Shown: in pieces, positions 43,795 through 52,917 of the stretch
Layout: each line of letters opens with the position of its first letter
How positions within the stretch are numbered: position 1 is the stretch's first letter
Source of the DNA: Tsukamurella spumae
Lineage (GTDB): Bacteria; Actinomycetota; Actinomycetes; Mycobacteriales; Mycobacteriaceae
Reading direction: 5' to 3'
Assembly (NCBI RefSeq): GCF_012396015.1
Contig: NZ_JAAXOQ010000002.1
Coordinates: forward strand, 124,001-188,000
Length of the DNA stretch: 64,000 nt
The notes under the pieces: generated by a model
Told to the model about the DNA's origin: nothing
Seen by the model: the letters and a program-made list of their open reading frames with translations, nothing else
Databases searched by the model: none
Made by a program: the position numbers and the translations under genes

Positions 43795-45132
43795 GTGTCG
43801 GTTCTGCTGTTCGGCGCGTCGCACCGCAGCGCGCCGGTGTCGGTGCTGGAGAAACTGGCCATCACCGAGACCGATCGTCCCAAGGTGCTGGCGCAGCTCA
43901 TGGAGTCGCCCCACATCGACGAGGTCATGGTGGTCACCACCTGCAACCGGATCGAGATCTACGCCGTCGTGGAGGCCTTCCACCCCGCGCTGGAGGCCGT
44001 CTCCGACGTGCTGTCCGCCCGGTCCGGCCTCTCCATCAACGAGCTCAGCAAGCACGCCTTCGTCCGCTACTCCGAGGCCGCGGTCCAGCACCTGTTCTCG
44101 GTCGCGAGCGGCCTCGACTCGATGGTCGTGGGCGAACAGCAGATCCTCGGCCAGATCCGCGGCGCGTACGCCGCGTCCGACGAGAACCAGGTCGCCGGCC
44201 GGGTCGTCCACGATCTCGCACAGCGCGCGCTGCACGTCGGCAAGCGCGTGCACACCGATACCGGCATCGACAAGGCCGGCGCGTCCGTGGTCTCCGTGGC
44301 GCTCGATCGCGCCCAGAGCGTGCTGTCCGCCCAGGGCGGCTCGCTGCGGCGCGCCGTCGTGGTCGGCGCCGGCGCCATGGGCGGTCTCGCCGTCGCGCAC
44401 CTGGCTCGCGCCGGGGTCGCCGATGTCACCGTCGCCAACCGCACGGAGGACAAGGCCGCCCGCCTGGCGCAGGCGGCACTGGACGCCGGGGTCGACGGTG
44501 CGCGGTCCGTCCCGATGGAGGGCATCGTCGACGCGCTCGTCGACGCCGATGTGCTCATCGCCTGCACCGGCGCGGTCGGCAGCGTGGTGAGCCTCGCGGA
44601 CGTGCACTCGGCGCTCGCGCAGCGCACCGTCGGCAGTGACCTGGTGGTCTGCGATCTCGGCCTGCCCCGCGACGTGGAACCCGCGGTCGTCGGGCTGCCG
44701 GGCGTCACCGTCATCGACATCGACGCGCTCTCGCGCGAGCCCGGCACGCAGGCCGCCGCCGAGGACGCCGAGAAAGCGCGCGGCATCGTCTCCGACGAGC
44801 TGGCCGAGTACCTCTCGGCCCAGCGTTCCGCCGAGGTCACCCCCACGGTGACGGCGCTGCGCCGTCGCGCGGCCGAGGTCGTGGAGGCCGAGCTGCTGCG
44901 CCTCGACTCACGCCTGCCGGGCCTGGAGGGCACGGACCGGGACGAGGTGGCGCAGACGGTGCGTCGCGTCGTCGACAAGCTCCTGCACGCCCCGACGGTG
45001 CGCGTCAAACAGCTCGCGGCGACGCCCGGCGGCGATTCCTACGCCGAGGCGCTGCGCGAACTCTTCGAACTCAAGCCGGGCGCCACTGGCGTCGTCTCCG
45101 CAACCGAAGGATCCGACGACCGAAGTGTCTGA
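43795..45132 (+). CDS. hemA: Glutamyl-tRNA reductase
   Basis: First committed step of C5-pathway tetrapyrrole synthesis, reducing glutamyl-tRNA to glutamate 1-semialdehyde. 445 residues. The catalytic Cys is in [21 protein letters not shown] is a family signature, and the NADPH domain has [15 protein letters not shown] 43795 is chosen, eight bases after GAAGGAG. An upstream extension to 43720 would include the palindromic operator. Confidence 0.96.
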   Translation: MSVLLFGASHRSAPVSVLEKLAITETDRPKVLAQLMESPHIDEVMVVTTCNRIEIYAVVEAFHPALEAVSDVLSARSGLSINELSKHAFVRYSEAAVQHLFSVASGLDSMVVGEQQILGQIRGAYAASDENQVAGRVVHDLAQRALHVGKRVHTDTGIDKAGASVVSVALDRAQSVLSAQGGSLRRAVVVGAGAMGGLAVAHLARAGVADVTVANRTEDKAARLAQAALDAGVDGARSVPMEGIVDALVDADVLIACTGAVGSVVSLADVHSALAQRTVGSDLVVCDLGLPRDVEPAVVGLPGVTVIDIDALSREPGTQAAAEDAEKARGIVSDELAEYLSAQRSAEVTPTVTALRRRAAEVVEAELLRLDSRLPGLEGTDRDEVAQTVRRVVDKLLHAPTVRVKQLAATPGGDSYAEALRELFELKPGATGVVSATEGSDDRSV

Positions 45133-46075
45133 AGTGGCCACGCAACCCGTCCCGAATCCCATCCGCATCGGCACCCGCGGCTCGCTGCTCGCGACCACGC
45201 AGGCCGGCACCGTGCGTGACGCTCTGATCGCGCAGGGGCACCCCGCCGAGCTGGTCATCGTGGCCACCCCCGGCGATCTGAGCTCCGATCCGGTCGAGCG
45301 GATCGGCGTGGGCGTGTTCACCTCCGCGCTGCGCGACGCCCTCGCCGCCGGTGAGGTCGACGTGGCCGTGCACTCGTACAAGGACCTGCCCACCGCGCCC
45401 GACGACCGGCTCCTGCTGGCCGCCGTGCCGACCCGGGAGGACTCCCGCGACGCCCTCGTTGCGCGCGACGGATTGGTGCTGGGTGAGCTGCCGGCGGGCT
45501 CCGTGGTGGGCACGTCCAGCCCGCGGCGGGCGACACAGCTTACTGCACTGGGTCTGGGTTTGGAAATCCGCCCCCTACGAGGCAACCTTGACTCTCGGTT
45601 ACGCAAAGTAGCGGACGGTGAACTCGACGCGATCGTGGTCGCCCTCGCCGGACTCAAGCGGATCGGTCGCCAGAACGAGGTGACGGAAGCGCTCGACCCG
45701 GTGCAGATGCTGCCCGCGCCCGCTCAGGGTGCACTCGCAGTGGAGTGCCGACGCGACGATGCGGAACTGCATTCCGTGCTCTCCGGCCTGGACGATCCGG
45801 TCACGCGCGCGGCGGTCTCCGCCGAGCGCGCCCTCCTCGCCGAGCTGGAAGCCGGGTGTACCGCGCCTGTCGGTGCGATCGCGGAGGTCGTCGAGTCCCT
45901 CGACGACGACGGTCGGATCTTCGAGGAGCTGTCACTGCGGGGCGTCGCCCTCGCGGCGGACGGCTCCGACTCGGTCCGGGCCTCCGTGGTCGGTCCGGTG
46001 GGCGACGCCGACGCGTTGGGCATCGCGTTGGCACGGGAGCTGCTCGACCTGGGCGCACGCGACCTGCTCGCGTAG
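45125..46075 (+). CDS. hemC: Porphobilinogen deaminase (hydroxymethylbilane synthase)
   Basis: 316 residues. It polymerises four porphobilinogens on a dipyrromethane cofactor bound to Cys245 in [25 protein letters not shown] and [12 protein letters not shown] are family blocks. It overlaps hemA by eight bases; GTG 45134 is an in-frame alternative start. Confidence 0.96.
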   Translation: MSEVATQPVPNPIRIGTRGSLLATTQAGTVRDALIAQGHPAELVIVATPGDLSSDPVERIGVGVFTSALRDALAAGEVDVAVHSYKDLPTAPDDRLLLAAVPTREDSRDALVARDGLVLGELPAGSVVGTSSPRRATQLTALGLGLEIRPLRGNLDSRLRKVADGELDAIVVALAGLKRIGRQNEVTEALDPVQMLPAPAQGALAVECRRDDAELHSVLSGLDDPVTRAAVSAERALLAELEAGCTAPVGAIAEVVESLDDDGRIFEELSLRGVALAADGSDSVRASVVGPVGDADALGIALARELLDLGARDLLA

Positions 46076-46101
46076 CACCCGCAACTACTGGGAGCCGATA
46101 C

Positions 46102-47823
46102 ATGAGCCGCATTGCACAGACCGCGAAGGCCGACACGGCAGCCGACACCGACGCGGTGTCCACCCGCGCCGCCGCGAAGGCGAACAAGCCGGCCCGGGGC
46201 CGCGCGACGGTGCCGGGGCGCATCACCTTCGTGGGTTCCGGCCCGGGCGATCCGGGTCTGCTCACCCTGCGTGCAGAGCAGACTATCGCGGGCGCCCGGA
46301 CGGTCTTCACCGACCCCGACGTTCCGCAGACCGTCCTCGACATCGTGGGGTCCGCCCTGCCCGTCGAGCCGATCGACACCGAGGAGGACGGCGCCGACAC
46401 GGCCTCCGCCTCCGCGGCGAAGGGCCGCAAGAGCGAGCCCGCGTTCCGCAACCCCGCCTCCGTCGCGCCCGCGCTCGGCGAGCCGGCCGAGGTGGCCAAG
46501 ACGCTGCTCGCGCAGGCCCGTCACGGGCACGACGTCGTGCGTCTGGTCGCGGGCGACCCGCTGTCCTCGGACGCGGTGCTGGCCGAGGTCAACGCCGTCG
46601 CCCGGACGCAGATCGCCTTCGAGATCGTCCCGGGCCTCGCACCCGCGACCGCCGTCCCCACCTACGCCGGAATGGCGCTGGGCTCGGCGCACACCGAGGC
46701 CGACGTGCGCGGCGAGGTCGACTGGGCGGCGCTGGCCGCGGCACCGTCGCCCCTGGTCCTGAGCGCGACCGCCGAGCACCTGGCCGACACCGCCTCCGCG
46801 CTGGTCGAGAACGGCCTCGCGCCGCAGACCCCGGTGGCCGTGACGGCGCACGGCTCGACCTGCAAGCAGAAGACCGTCGAGGCGACTCTCGCGACGCTCA
46901 ACGAGGCCGGCGCCGGACTACCGGGCCCGCTCGTGGTCACCGTCGGCAAGGTCGTGGGCCAGCGGAGCAAGCTCTCCTGGTGGGAGTCGCGCGCGCTGTA
47001 CGGCTGGACCGTGCTCGTGCCCCGCACCAAGGACCAGGCCGCCGAGATGTCGAACCGGCTACGCAGCCACGGGTCGATCCCGATGGAGGTCCCGACCATC
47101 GCGGTCGAGCCGCCCCGCAGCCCCGCCCAGATGGAGCGCGCGGTCAAGGGCCTCGTCGACGGTCGCTACCAGTGGGTGGTCTTCACCTCCACGAACGCCG
47201 TGCGCGCCGTGTGGGAGAAGTTCATCGAGTTCGGTCTGGACGCCCGTGCCTTCTCCGGCGTGAAGATCGCCTGCGTCGGCGAGCAGACCGCCGCGAAGGT
47301 CCGCGCCTTCGGCATCGAGCCCGAGCTGATCCCCACCGGTGAGCAGTCCAGCCTGGGCATGCTCGAGGTCTTCCCGCCCTTCGACGACGTCTTCGACCCG
47401 GTCAACCGGGTCCTGCTGCCCCGCGCCGACATCGCCACCGAGACCCTCGCCGAGGGCCTGCGCGACCGCGGCTGGGAGATCGACGACGTGACCGCGTACC
47501 GCACGGTGCGGGCCGCGCCGCCCCCGGCCTCGACCCGCGAGATGATCAAGACCGGCGACTTCGACGCGGTCTGCTTCACCTCGAGCTCGACGGTGCGGAA
47601 CCTGGTCGGCATCGCCGGCAAGCCGCACGCCCGCACCATCGTCGCGTGCATCGGCCCGAAGACGGCCGAGACCGCGATCGAGTTCGGTCTGCGGGTGGAC
47701 GTGCAGCCCGAGACCGCGTCGGTCGAGGACCTGGTCGAGGCGCTGGCCGCACACGCGTCCCGGCTCCGCGCCGAGGGTGCCCTGCCCCCGCCGCGGAAGA
47801 AGCCGCGCCGCTCGCGCTCCTGA
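46102..47823 (+). CDS. hemD: Fused uroporphyrinogen-III C-methyltransferase-like/uroporphyrinogen-III synthase
   Basis: 573 residues, two domains. The N-terminal half resembles SUMT/CobA with ITFVGSGPGDPGLLTLRAEQ, VVRLVAGDP and VPGLAPATAVPTYAGMAL. The LVVYMG-type motif is replaced by LVLSAT, so methyltransferase activity is doubtful. The C-terminal half from about residue 300 is HemD: LVPRTKDQAAEMSNRL, VVFTSTNAVRA and CFTSSSTVRNL. The same fusion is found in mycobacteria (Rv0511). GGGAG seven bases upstream supports ATG 46102. Confidence 0.92.
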   Translation: MSRIAQTAKADTAADTDAVSTRAAAKANKPARGRATVPGRITFVGSGPGDPGLLTLRAEQTIAGARTVFTDPDVPQTVLDIVGSALPVEPIDTEEDGADTASASAAKGRKSEPAFRNPASVAPALGEPAEVAKTLLAQARHGHDVVRLVAGDPLSSDAVLAEVNAVARTQIAFEIVPGLAPATAVPTYAGMALGSAHTEADVRGEVDWAALAAAPSPLVLSATAEHLADTASALVENGLAPQTPVAVTAHGSTCKQKTVEATLATLNEAGAGLPGPLVVTVGKVVGQRSKLSWWESRALYGWTVLVPRTKDQAAEMSNRLRSHGSIPMEVPTIAVEPPRSPAQMERAVKGLVDGRYQWVVFTSTNAVRAVWEKFIEFGLDARAFSGVKIACVGEQTAAKVRAFGIEPELIPTGEQSSLGMLEVFPPFDDVFDPVNRVLLPRADIATETLAEGLRDRGWEIDDVTAYRTVRAAPPPASTREMIKTGDFDAVCFTSSSTVRNLVGIAGKPHARTIVACIGPKTAETAIEFGLRVDVQPETASVEDLVEALAAHASRLRAEGALPPPRKKPRRSRS

Positions 47824-47844
47824 CCGTCAAGTAGGCTGGGAGAC

Positions 47845-48837
47845 ATGACGTTCCCCCACGTGCGGCCGCGCCGGCTGCGCACCACGCCCGCCGTCCGGCG
47901 GCTCGTCGCCGAGGTCTCGGTGGAGCCCCGGCAGCTCGTGCTGCCGATGTTCGTGCGCGACGGGATCGACGCTCCGGCGCCGATCTCGTCGATGCCGGGC
48001 GTCGTCCAGCACACCGTCGACTCGCTGCGTGCCGCGGCCGAGGAGGCGGTCCGGGCCGGGGTCGGCGGGATCATGCTGTTCGGGGTCCCCGACGATGCCG
48101 ACAAGGACGCCGAGGGCAGCGTCGCGTGGCAGCCCGACGGGGTGCTGAACCGGGGCCTGCGCGCCCTGCGCGAGGATCTCGGCGACGCGACGGTGATCAT
48201 GGCCGACACGTGCCTGGACGAGTTCACCGCGCACGGTCACTGCGGGGTGCTCGACGGTGCCGGGCGGGTGGACAACGACGCCACCCTGGAGCGCTACGCG
48301 CTGATGGCGGTGGCGCAGGCCGACGCCGGGGCGCACATGCTGGGGCCGTCGGGGATGATGGACGGCCAGATCGGCGTGATCCGGTCCGCGCTGGATTCCG
48401 TGGGCCACCAGGACGTCTCGATCCTCGCGTACACCGCGAAGTACGCCTCCCCGTTCTACGGTCCGTTCCGCGAGGCGGTCGGCTCGTCGCTGGTGGGGGA
48501 CCGTCGGACGTACCAGCAGGACGCGGCGAACCGGCGGGAGTCGTTGCGCGAGTTGGAACTCGACCTCGCCGAGGGTGCCGACCTGGTCATGGTCAAGCCC
48601 GCGATGAGCTACCTGGACGTGCTGGCCGACGTCGCCGCCGCTTCCCCGGTTCCCGTTGCGGCGTACCAGATCTCGGGGGAGTACTCGATGATCACGGCGG
48701 CCGCGCAGAACGGCTGGATCGACCGTGACGCCGCGATCCGCGAGTCGCTGCTGTCGATCCGCCGCGCGGGCGCGGACATCGTCCTGACCTACTGGGCCAC
48801 CGAGGCCGCGGGGTGGATCGCGAGGGGAACGTGGTGA
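47845..48837 (+). CDS. hemB: Delta-aminolevulinic acid dehydratase (porphobilinogen synthase)
   Basis: 330 residues. It condenses two aminolevulinates to porphobilinogen. The two active-site lysines are in [15 protein letters not shown] and [13 protein letters not shown], and [15 protein letters not shown] holds the metal-site region with an Asp/Cys pattern typical of the Mg-dependent type. TAGGCT stands seven bases before ATG 47845, so it may also be transcribed alone. Last heme gene in this cluster. Confidence 0.96.
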   Translation: MTFPHVRPRRLRTTPAVRRLVAEVSVEPRQLVLPMFVRDGIDAPAPISSMPGVVQHTVDSLRAAAEEAVRAGVGGIMLFGVPDDADKDAEGSVAWQPDGVLNRGLRALREDLGDATVIMADTCLDEFTAHGHCGVLDGAGRVDNDATLERYALMAVAQADAGAHMLGPSGMMDGQIGVIRSALDSVGHQDVSILAYTAKYASPFYGPFREAVGSSLVGDRRTYQQDAANRRESLRELELDLAEGADLVMVKPAMSYLDVLADVAAASPVPVAAYQISGEYSMITAAAQNGWIDRDAAIRESLLSIRRAGADIVLTYWATEAAGWIARGTW

Positions 48838-48892
48838 CCGTGAGCCGCCTGCACGGCGCTCCGGCACCTGGTCGGGCAGAGGGAGCGCAGTG

Positions 48893-49474
48893 GTGAACAT
48901 GCAGCACCAGGGTCCCGTCTGGCCCGGTCCCGGGCCGCAGCCGCCCACGTGGCCCGCGCCGCCGCCCGCACCCGCGCCGCCGCGCGGTCCCCGGCCCGAC
49001 GACGTGAAGCTGTCCGTGCAGCTGTGGATCTTCGTGGTCCTCGCGTCGGTGGTGTCCCAGGTGGCGAAGGCGGTCATCGGCCGCGGCTCCGACGCGGTGC
49101 GCGAGGAGTTCGCGGCGATGCAGAAGGGCGACGGCACCTTCGCGAAGATCAACCGCGAGCAGTACAAGACCTTCGAGCAGTTCGACAACAGCGTGTTCCT
49201 GTTCGCGCTCGTGGCAGTGGCCTTCGGCGTGATCGTGGTCGGGCTGCTGGTGTTCTTCCTGTGGCGGGGCCAGGGGTGGTCCCGCGTGGTACTGCAGTTC
49301 GTCGCGGCGTTCGTACTGGTGCAGGGCGTGCTGGGGTTCTTCTCCGGCGAGGCGGAGATCGCGGTGCCGGCGATCCTGGCGGCGATCGCGGTGGTCGGCG
49401 CGATGATCACGGCGAACAGCCGGGACGCGCTGGAGTACTTCAATCCGGGCACGATCGCGGGGGCACGCCGGTGA
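48893..49474 (+). CDS. Membrane protein with Pro-rich N-terminus
   Basis: 193 residues. A Pro-rich cytosolic leader (PGPQPPTWPAPPPAPAPPRG) is followed by four hydrophobic segments, around VQLWIFVVLASVVSQVAK, FLFALVAVAFGVIVVGLLVF, VVLQFVAAFVLVQGVLGFF and ILAAIAVVGAMI. GTG 48893 lies seven bases after GGGAG; GTG 48890 and ATG 48899 are alternatives. It is in the place of the Rv0513-Rv0514 genes after hemB. Function unknown. Confidence 0.75.
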   Translation: MNMQHQGPVWPGPGPQPPTWPAPPPAPAPPRGPRPDDVKLSVQLWIFVVLASVVSQVAKAVIGRGSDAVREEFAAMQKGDGTFAKINREQYKTFEQFDNSVFLFALVAVAFGVIVVGLLVFFLWRGQGWSRVVLQFVAAFVLVQGVLGFFSGEAEIAVPAILAAIAVVGAMITANSRDALEYFNPGTIAGARR

Positions 49475-49959
49475 GCGACTCCGTCCCCCGGTACGCCGAG
49501 CGCGGCCTCTCCCGTGTCTGGCTGCTCCTGGTCCCGCTGGCGACGGTCGCGATGATCGTGACCCAGTGGCTGCTCGCCGGTCGCACCTCGGAGTGGTGGA
49601 TCTGGCTGCTGTTGGGCCTGGCCACGCAGGGGTTCGTCTGGATGCAGGTCACCGCCGGCCGCACCCACGTGTCGGTCGAGCTGACGGACGACGAACTGCG
49701 GTGCGGCGAGGAGAGCATCCCCGTCGCCGAGATCGCGCGGATCCTCCCCGGGAAGGCACCGGATCACCCGAAGAAGGCCAAGCCGGAGGACTTCCCCGCG
49801 TGGTCCTCGGCCCGCGCGATGGGGCGGCTGAGCCAGGTGCCGCGCCGTCGGTACGGCATGGGGCTGCAACTCACGGACGGTTCGACGGTGCAGGCCTGGG
49901 CCCGCAACGACTACGCCCTGCGCGCCTCCCTGGAGCCCCTGCTCACGAAGGCGGGATGA
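49471..49959 (+). CDS. Two-TM conserved membrane protein, possibly DUF3093-like
   Basis: 162 residues. Two transmembrane segments near the N-terminus (VWLLLVPLATVAMIVTQWLL, WWIWLLLGLATQGFVW) are followed by a small beta-rich domain with HVSVELTDDELRCGEESIPVAEI and GMGLQLTDGSTVQAWARN, a PH-like pattern. GTG 49471 overlaps the previous stop (GTGA). Function unknown. The 3' end overlaps the convergent TetR gene by 17 bases. Confidence 0.72.
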   Translation: MSDSVPRYAERGLSRVWLLLVPLATVAMIVTQWLLAGRTSEWWIWLLLGLATQGFVWMQVTAGRTHVSVELTDDELRCGEESIPVAEIARILPGKAPDHPKKAKPEDFPAWSSARAMGRLSQVPRRRYGMGLQLTDGSTVQAWARNDYALRASLEPLLTKAG

Positions 49960-50515
49960 GCCCGGTGACGGCCCGGCTGATCTGATCGGCCGCAAGGTCG
50001 ACGGGGCCGCGCGGCCCCAGCAGGTGGCTGACGGTGAGGCGGACGAAGACCTCGACGGCACCGTCGGGCACCCGGGCGGGGAGTGCCTGCGCGACCGCGG
50101 CGATGGCCCGGTCGAGCACGGCCGACGGGTCCGTGGTGAGCAGGGGGAGCAGGTCGGCGTCGCCGCGGTCGCCGGCCAGGATGGACTTGAGCAGCGCGTT
50201 GTCCGCACCGTACTCGAGTGCGAAGGTCGCGGCGGCCGCGAATCCGGCGGGGAGGTCGCGGGGGTGCTCACCGAGCCGCGCGACGACGCCGGCGAGGTAG
50301 CCGTCCGTCTCCCGGGCGATGAGCGCGCGGGCCACCTCGTCGCGGGCGCCGACGGCCTTGTAGAGCGCCGTGCGGCTGACCCCCACCCGCTTGGCGATGA
50401 GCGACATGTTCACCGCGCCCCAGCCCTCGTCGTGGACCAGATCGCGGGTGGCGTCCAGCGCGCGGTCGCGTAGCAGCTGCTTGACCTCGGTCTGGAAGCT
50501 CGCGGGGGCACTCAT
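49943..50515 (-). CDS. TetR-family regulator
   Basis: 190 residues. HTH region: GWGAVNMSLIAKRVGVSRTALYKAVGARDEV. The C-terminal domain is helical and Ala-rich. ATG 50515 is preferred over 50530. It is divergent from the ChoD-like oxidoreductase, with a 19-bp dyad in the promoter between them, so it most likely represses that gene. The ligand could be a sterol, by analogy only. Confidence 0.86.
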   Translation of the reverse strand: MSAPASFQTEVKQLLRDRALDATRDLVHDEGWGAVNMSLIAKRVGVSRTALYKAVGARDEVARALIARETDGYLAGVVARLGEHPRDLPAGFAAAATFALEYGADNALLKSILAGDRGDADLLPLLTTDPSAVLDRAIAAVAQALPARVPDGAVEVFVRLTVSHLLGPRGPVDLAADQISRAVTGLIPPS

Positions 50516-50553
50516 GTCGCCAGCGTACATCTAGTCGAAGTCTGTGCGCATGG

Positions 50554-50582
50554 TTGACAGATCAGCCTGATGTGTAATCAAA
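50554..50582 (+). promoter_or_regulatory. Promoter with embedded TetR operator upstream of choD-like gene
   Basis: TTGACA (50554-50559) is a consensus -35; AT-rich bases at 50575-50582 provide the -10 but its exact hexamer is unclear. A 19-bp dyad ACAGATCAGCCTGATGTGT (50557-50575) spans the spacer. Its arms ACA-N-ATCAG and CTGAT-N-TGT are symmetric, with one mismatched pair. Confidence 0.65.
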
Positions 50583-50648
50583 TGGAACACGACAGTGATT
50601 CATGTCACCCGGCGACCGCCCCGCCGTGGAGGACCGAAGGAGACCACC

Positions 50649-52394
50649 ATGTCCAGCTCAGCCGCCCCCGCCCCCGCCGAAACGACCGACTACGACGTGC
50701 TCGTCATCGGATCCGGCTTCGGCGGGTCCGTCACCGCCCTGCGTCTCACGGAGAAGGGCTATCGCGTCGGCGTGCTCGAGGCGGGCAGGCGGTTCGCGGA
50801 CGAGGACTTCGCCAAGACCAGCTGGGACCTGCGCAAGTTCGTCTGGATGCCGGCGCTGGGCCTGTACGGCATCCAGCGGATCCACATGCTGCGCGACTGC
50901 CTGATCCTGGCCGGGGCCGGCGTGGGCGGCGGATCGCTGAACTACGCCAACACGCTGTACAAGCCCCCGGCCTCGTTCTTCGAGGACGATCAATGGGCCG
51001 GGATCACGAACTGGTTCGACGAGCTCTCGCCCTTCTACGACCAGGGCCGCCGGATGCTCGGCGTCGTCCAGAATCCGCACATGACGCCCGCCGACGAGAT
51101 CGTCAAGCAGGTCGCCGACGACATGGGTGCGGGCGACACCTTCATCCAGACCCCCGTGGGTGTGTACTTCGGAGAGCCCGGAAAGACCGTTCCGGATCCC
51201 TTCTTCGGCGGCGCCGGCCCCGATCGCACCGGCTGCATCGAGTGCGGCGAGTGCATGACCGGCTGCCGGTGGGGCGCCAAGAACACGCTGGTCAAGAACT
51301 ACCTCGGGCTCGCCGAGCGGGCGGGCGCGCAGGTGCACCCACTCACGACGGTGACCGACGTGACGCAGCTCGTCGACGGCACCTGGGCGGTGTCGACGGT
51401 GCGCTCCGGCGCGAAGGTCCGCAAGCGTCGGCGCACCTACACGGCGCAGCACGTCGTCTTCGCGGCCGGCACCTGGGGCACGCAGCAGCTGCTGCACCGG
51501 CTGCGCGACACCGGCGCGCTGCCCGAGCTCTCGGATCAGGTCGGCGTGCTCACGCGCACGAACTCCGAGTCCATCCTCTCCGCGGTCCGCATGACGGTGG
51601 ACAAGGAGCTGGACCTCACGCGCGGCGTGGCGATCACCAGCTCCTTCCATCCGAGCAGCGACACCCACGTCGAGCCGGTGCGCTACGGCAAGGGCTCGAA
51701 CGCGATGGGCATGCTGCAGACGCTGATGACCGACGGCGGCGGCCGCGTGCCGCGCTGGCTGAAGTTCCTCGGCACCGTCGTGCGGCACCCGCTCGCGTTC
51801 CTGCGCGTGCTGCTCGTGAACGGGTGGAGCGAGCGGACGATCATCGCGCTCGTCATGCAGAACCTCGACAACTCGATCACGACCTTCACCAAGCGCGGGC
51901 TGTTCGGCCGGAAGATGTCCTCGCGCCAGGGGCACGGGGAGCCGAATCCCACGTGGATCCCGTTGGGCAACGAGGCGACCCGCCGGATCGCCGACAAGAT
52001 CGACGGTGCCGCCGCCGGCACCTGGGGCGAGGTCTTCAACATCCCCATGACCGCGCACTTCCTCGGCGGATGCGCGATCGGTGAGGACGCGTCGCGCGGC
52101 GTGATCGATCCCTACCACCGCGTGTACGGCTACCCGACGCTCAGCGTGGTCGACGGCTCCGCCGTGTCCGCGAACCTCGGAGTGAACCCGTCGCTGACCA
52201 TCACCGCGCAGGCCGAGCGGGCGGCGGCGCTGTGGCCCAACAAGGGTGAGGTGGACACCCGTGCGCCGCAGGGCGAGCCCTACCGCCGTATCGCGCCCGT
52301 CGAGCCGCGGCGGCCCGTCGTGCCCGCGAACGCGCCCGGTGCCCTGCGCCTGCCGATCGTCGAGATCCGGCGGGGTGAGCAGGTCATCGGTTAG
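50649..52394 (+). CDS. choD: GMC-family oxidoreductase, ChoD (cholesterol oxidase)-like
   Basis: 581 residues, close to the 578 of mycobacterial ChoD. The FAD motif VLVIGSGFGGSVTALRL is followed by GAGVGGGSLNYANTLY and the C-terminal LSVVDGSAVSANLGVNPSLT block. Cys196, 199, 202 and 206 form CIECGECMTGC, an exact CX2CX2CX3C cluster of [4Fe-4S] type. AAGGAG six bases upstream supports ATG 50649. No N-terminal signal peptide. Sterol substrate is inferred from similarity. Confidence 0.85.
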   Translation: MSSSAAPAPAETTDYDVLVIGSGFGGSVTALRLTEKGYRVGVLEAGRRFADEDFAKTSWDLRKFVWMPALGLYGIQRIHMLRDCLILAGAGVGGGSLNYANTLYKPPASFFEDDQWAGITNWFDELSPFYDQGRRMLGVVQNPHMTPADEIVKQVADDMGAGDTFIQTPVGVYFGEPGKTVPDPFFGGAGPDRTGCIECGECMTGCRWGAKNTLVKNYLGLAERAGAQVHPLTTVTDVTQLVDGTWAVSTVRSGAKVRKRRRTYTAQHVVFAAGTWGTQQLLHRLRDTGALPELSDQVGVLTRTNSESILSAVRMTVDKELDLTRGVAITSSFHPSSDTHVEPVRYGKGSNAMGMLQTLMTDGGGRVPRWLKFLGTVVRHPLAFLRVLLVNGWSERTIIALVMQNLDNSITTFTKRGLFGRKMSSRQGHGEPNPTWIPLGNEATRRIADKIDGAAAGTWGEVFNIPMTAHFLGGCAIGEDASRGVIDPYHRVYGYPTLSVVDGSAVSANLGVNPSLTITAQAERAAALWPNKGEVDTRAPQGEPYRRIAPVEPRRPVVPANAPGALRLPIVEIRRGEQVIG

Positions 52395-52397
52395 CGG

Positions 52398-52877
52398 CTA
52401 CGGCAGCCAGGCGGGGTGGGTGTCGCCGCGGAGCGCGGCGAGGCCGCGGTGCACGCGCTCGGTCTGCCGGACGGACATCGGCGGGAGCGTGGTCGGCGAG
52501 AACCAGGCGATCTCCACTGATTCGTCGTCGGCGACGTGCGCCTCGCCGGAGACGTACCGGCACAGGAACAGGATCGTGAGGTACTGCGCCGCATCGCCGT
52601 TCGGGTAGCGTACCGGCTCGTCGGTGCGCAGCGCGAGCAGGTCGAGCACCTCCGCCTCGACGCCCGCCTCTTCCCGGATCTCCCGGACGATCGCCTCCGC
52701 GGGTTGCTCTCCCGGCTCGAGGATGCCGGCGATCGACGCCCACTCGCCGGTGTCGGCACGCCGACCGAGCAGGACCTCGCCGGCCTCGTTGACGACCACC
52801 GCCGCGACGCCCGGCAACCACAGCAGATCGGTGCCGATCTTCTCGCGGATGCTGCGGACGTACTCGGGAATGGGCAT
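52398..52877 (-). CDS. NUDIX hydrolase
   Basis: 159 residues. The Nudix box GILEPGEQPAEAIVREIREEAGV is intact (positions of the G-x5-E-x7-REUXEEXGU pattern), preceded by VAAVVVNEAGEVLLGRRAD. It hydrolyses a nucleoside diphosphate linked to X; NADH or a damaged nucleotide are typical. It ends three bases from the convergent choD-like gene. Confidence 0.92.
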   Translation of the reverse strand: MPIPEYVRSIREKIGTDLLWLPGVAAVVVNEAGEVLLGRRADTGEWASIAGILEPGEQPAEAIVREIREEAGVEAEVLDLLALRTDEPVRYPNGDAAQYLTILFLCRYVSGEAHVADDESVEIAWFSPTTLPPMSVRQTERVHRGLAALRGDTHPAWLP

Positions 52878-52917
52878 GCTTGTCAGCGTACGTAACGATC
52901 CGATCGGGAGGGGTGCC

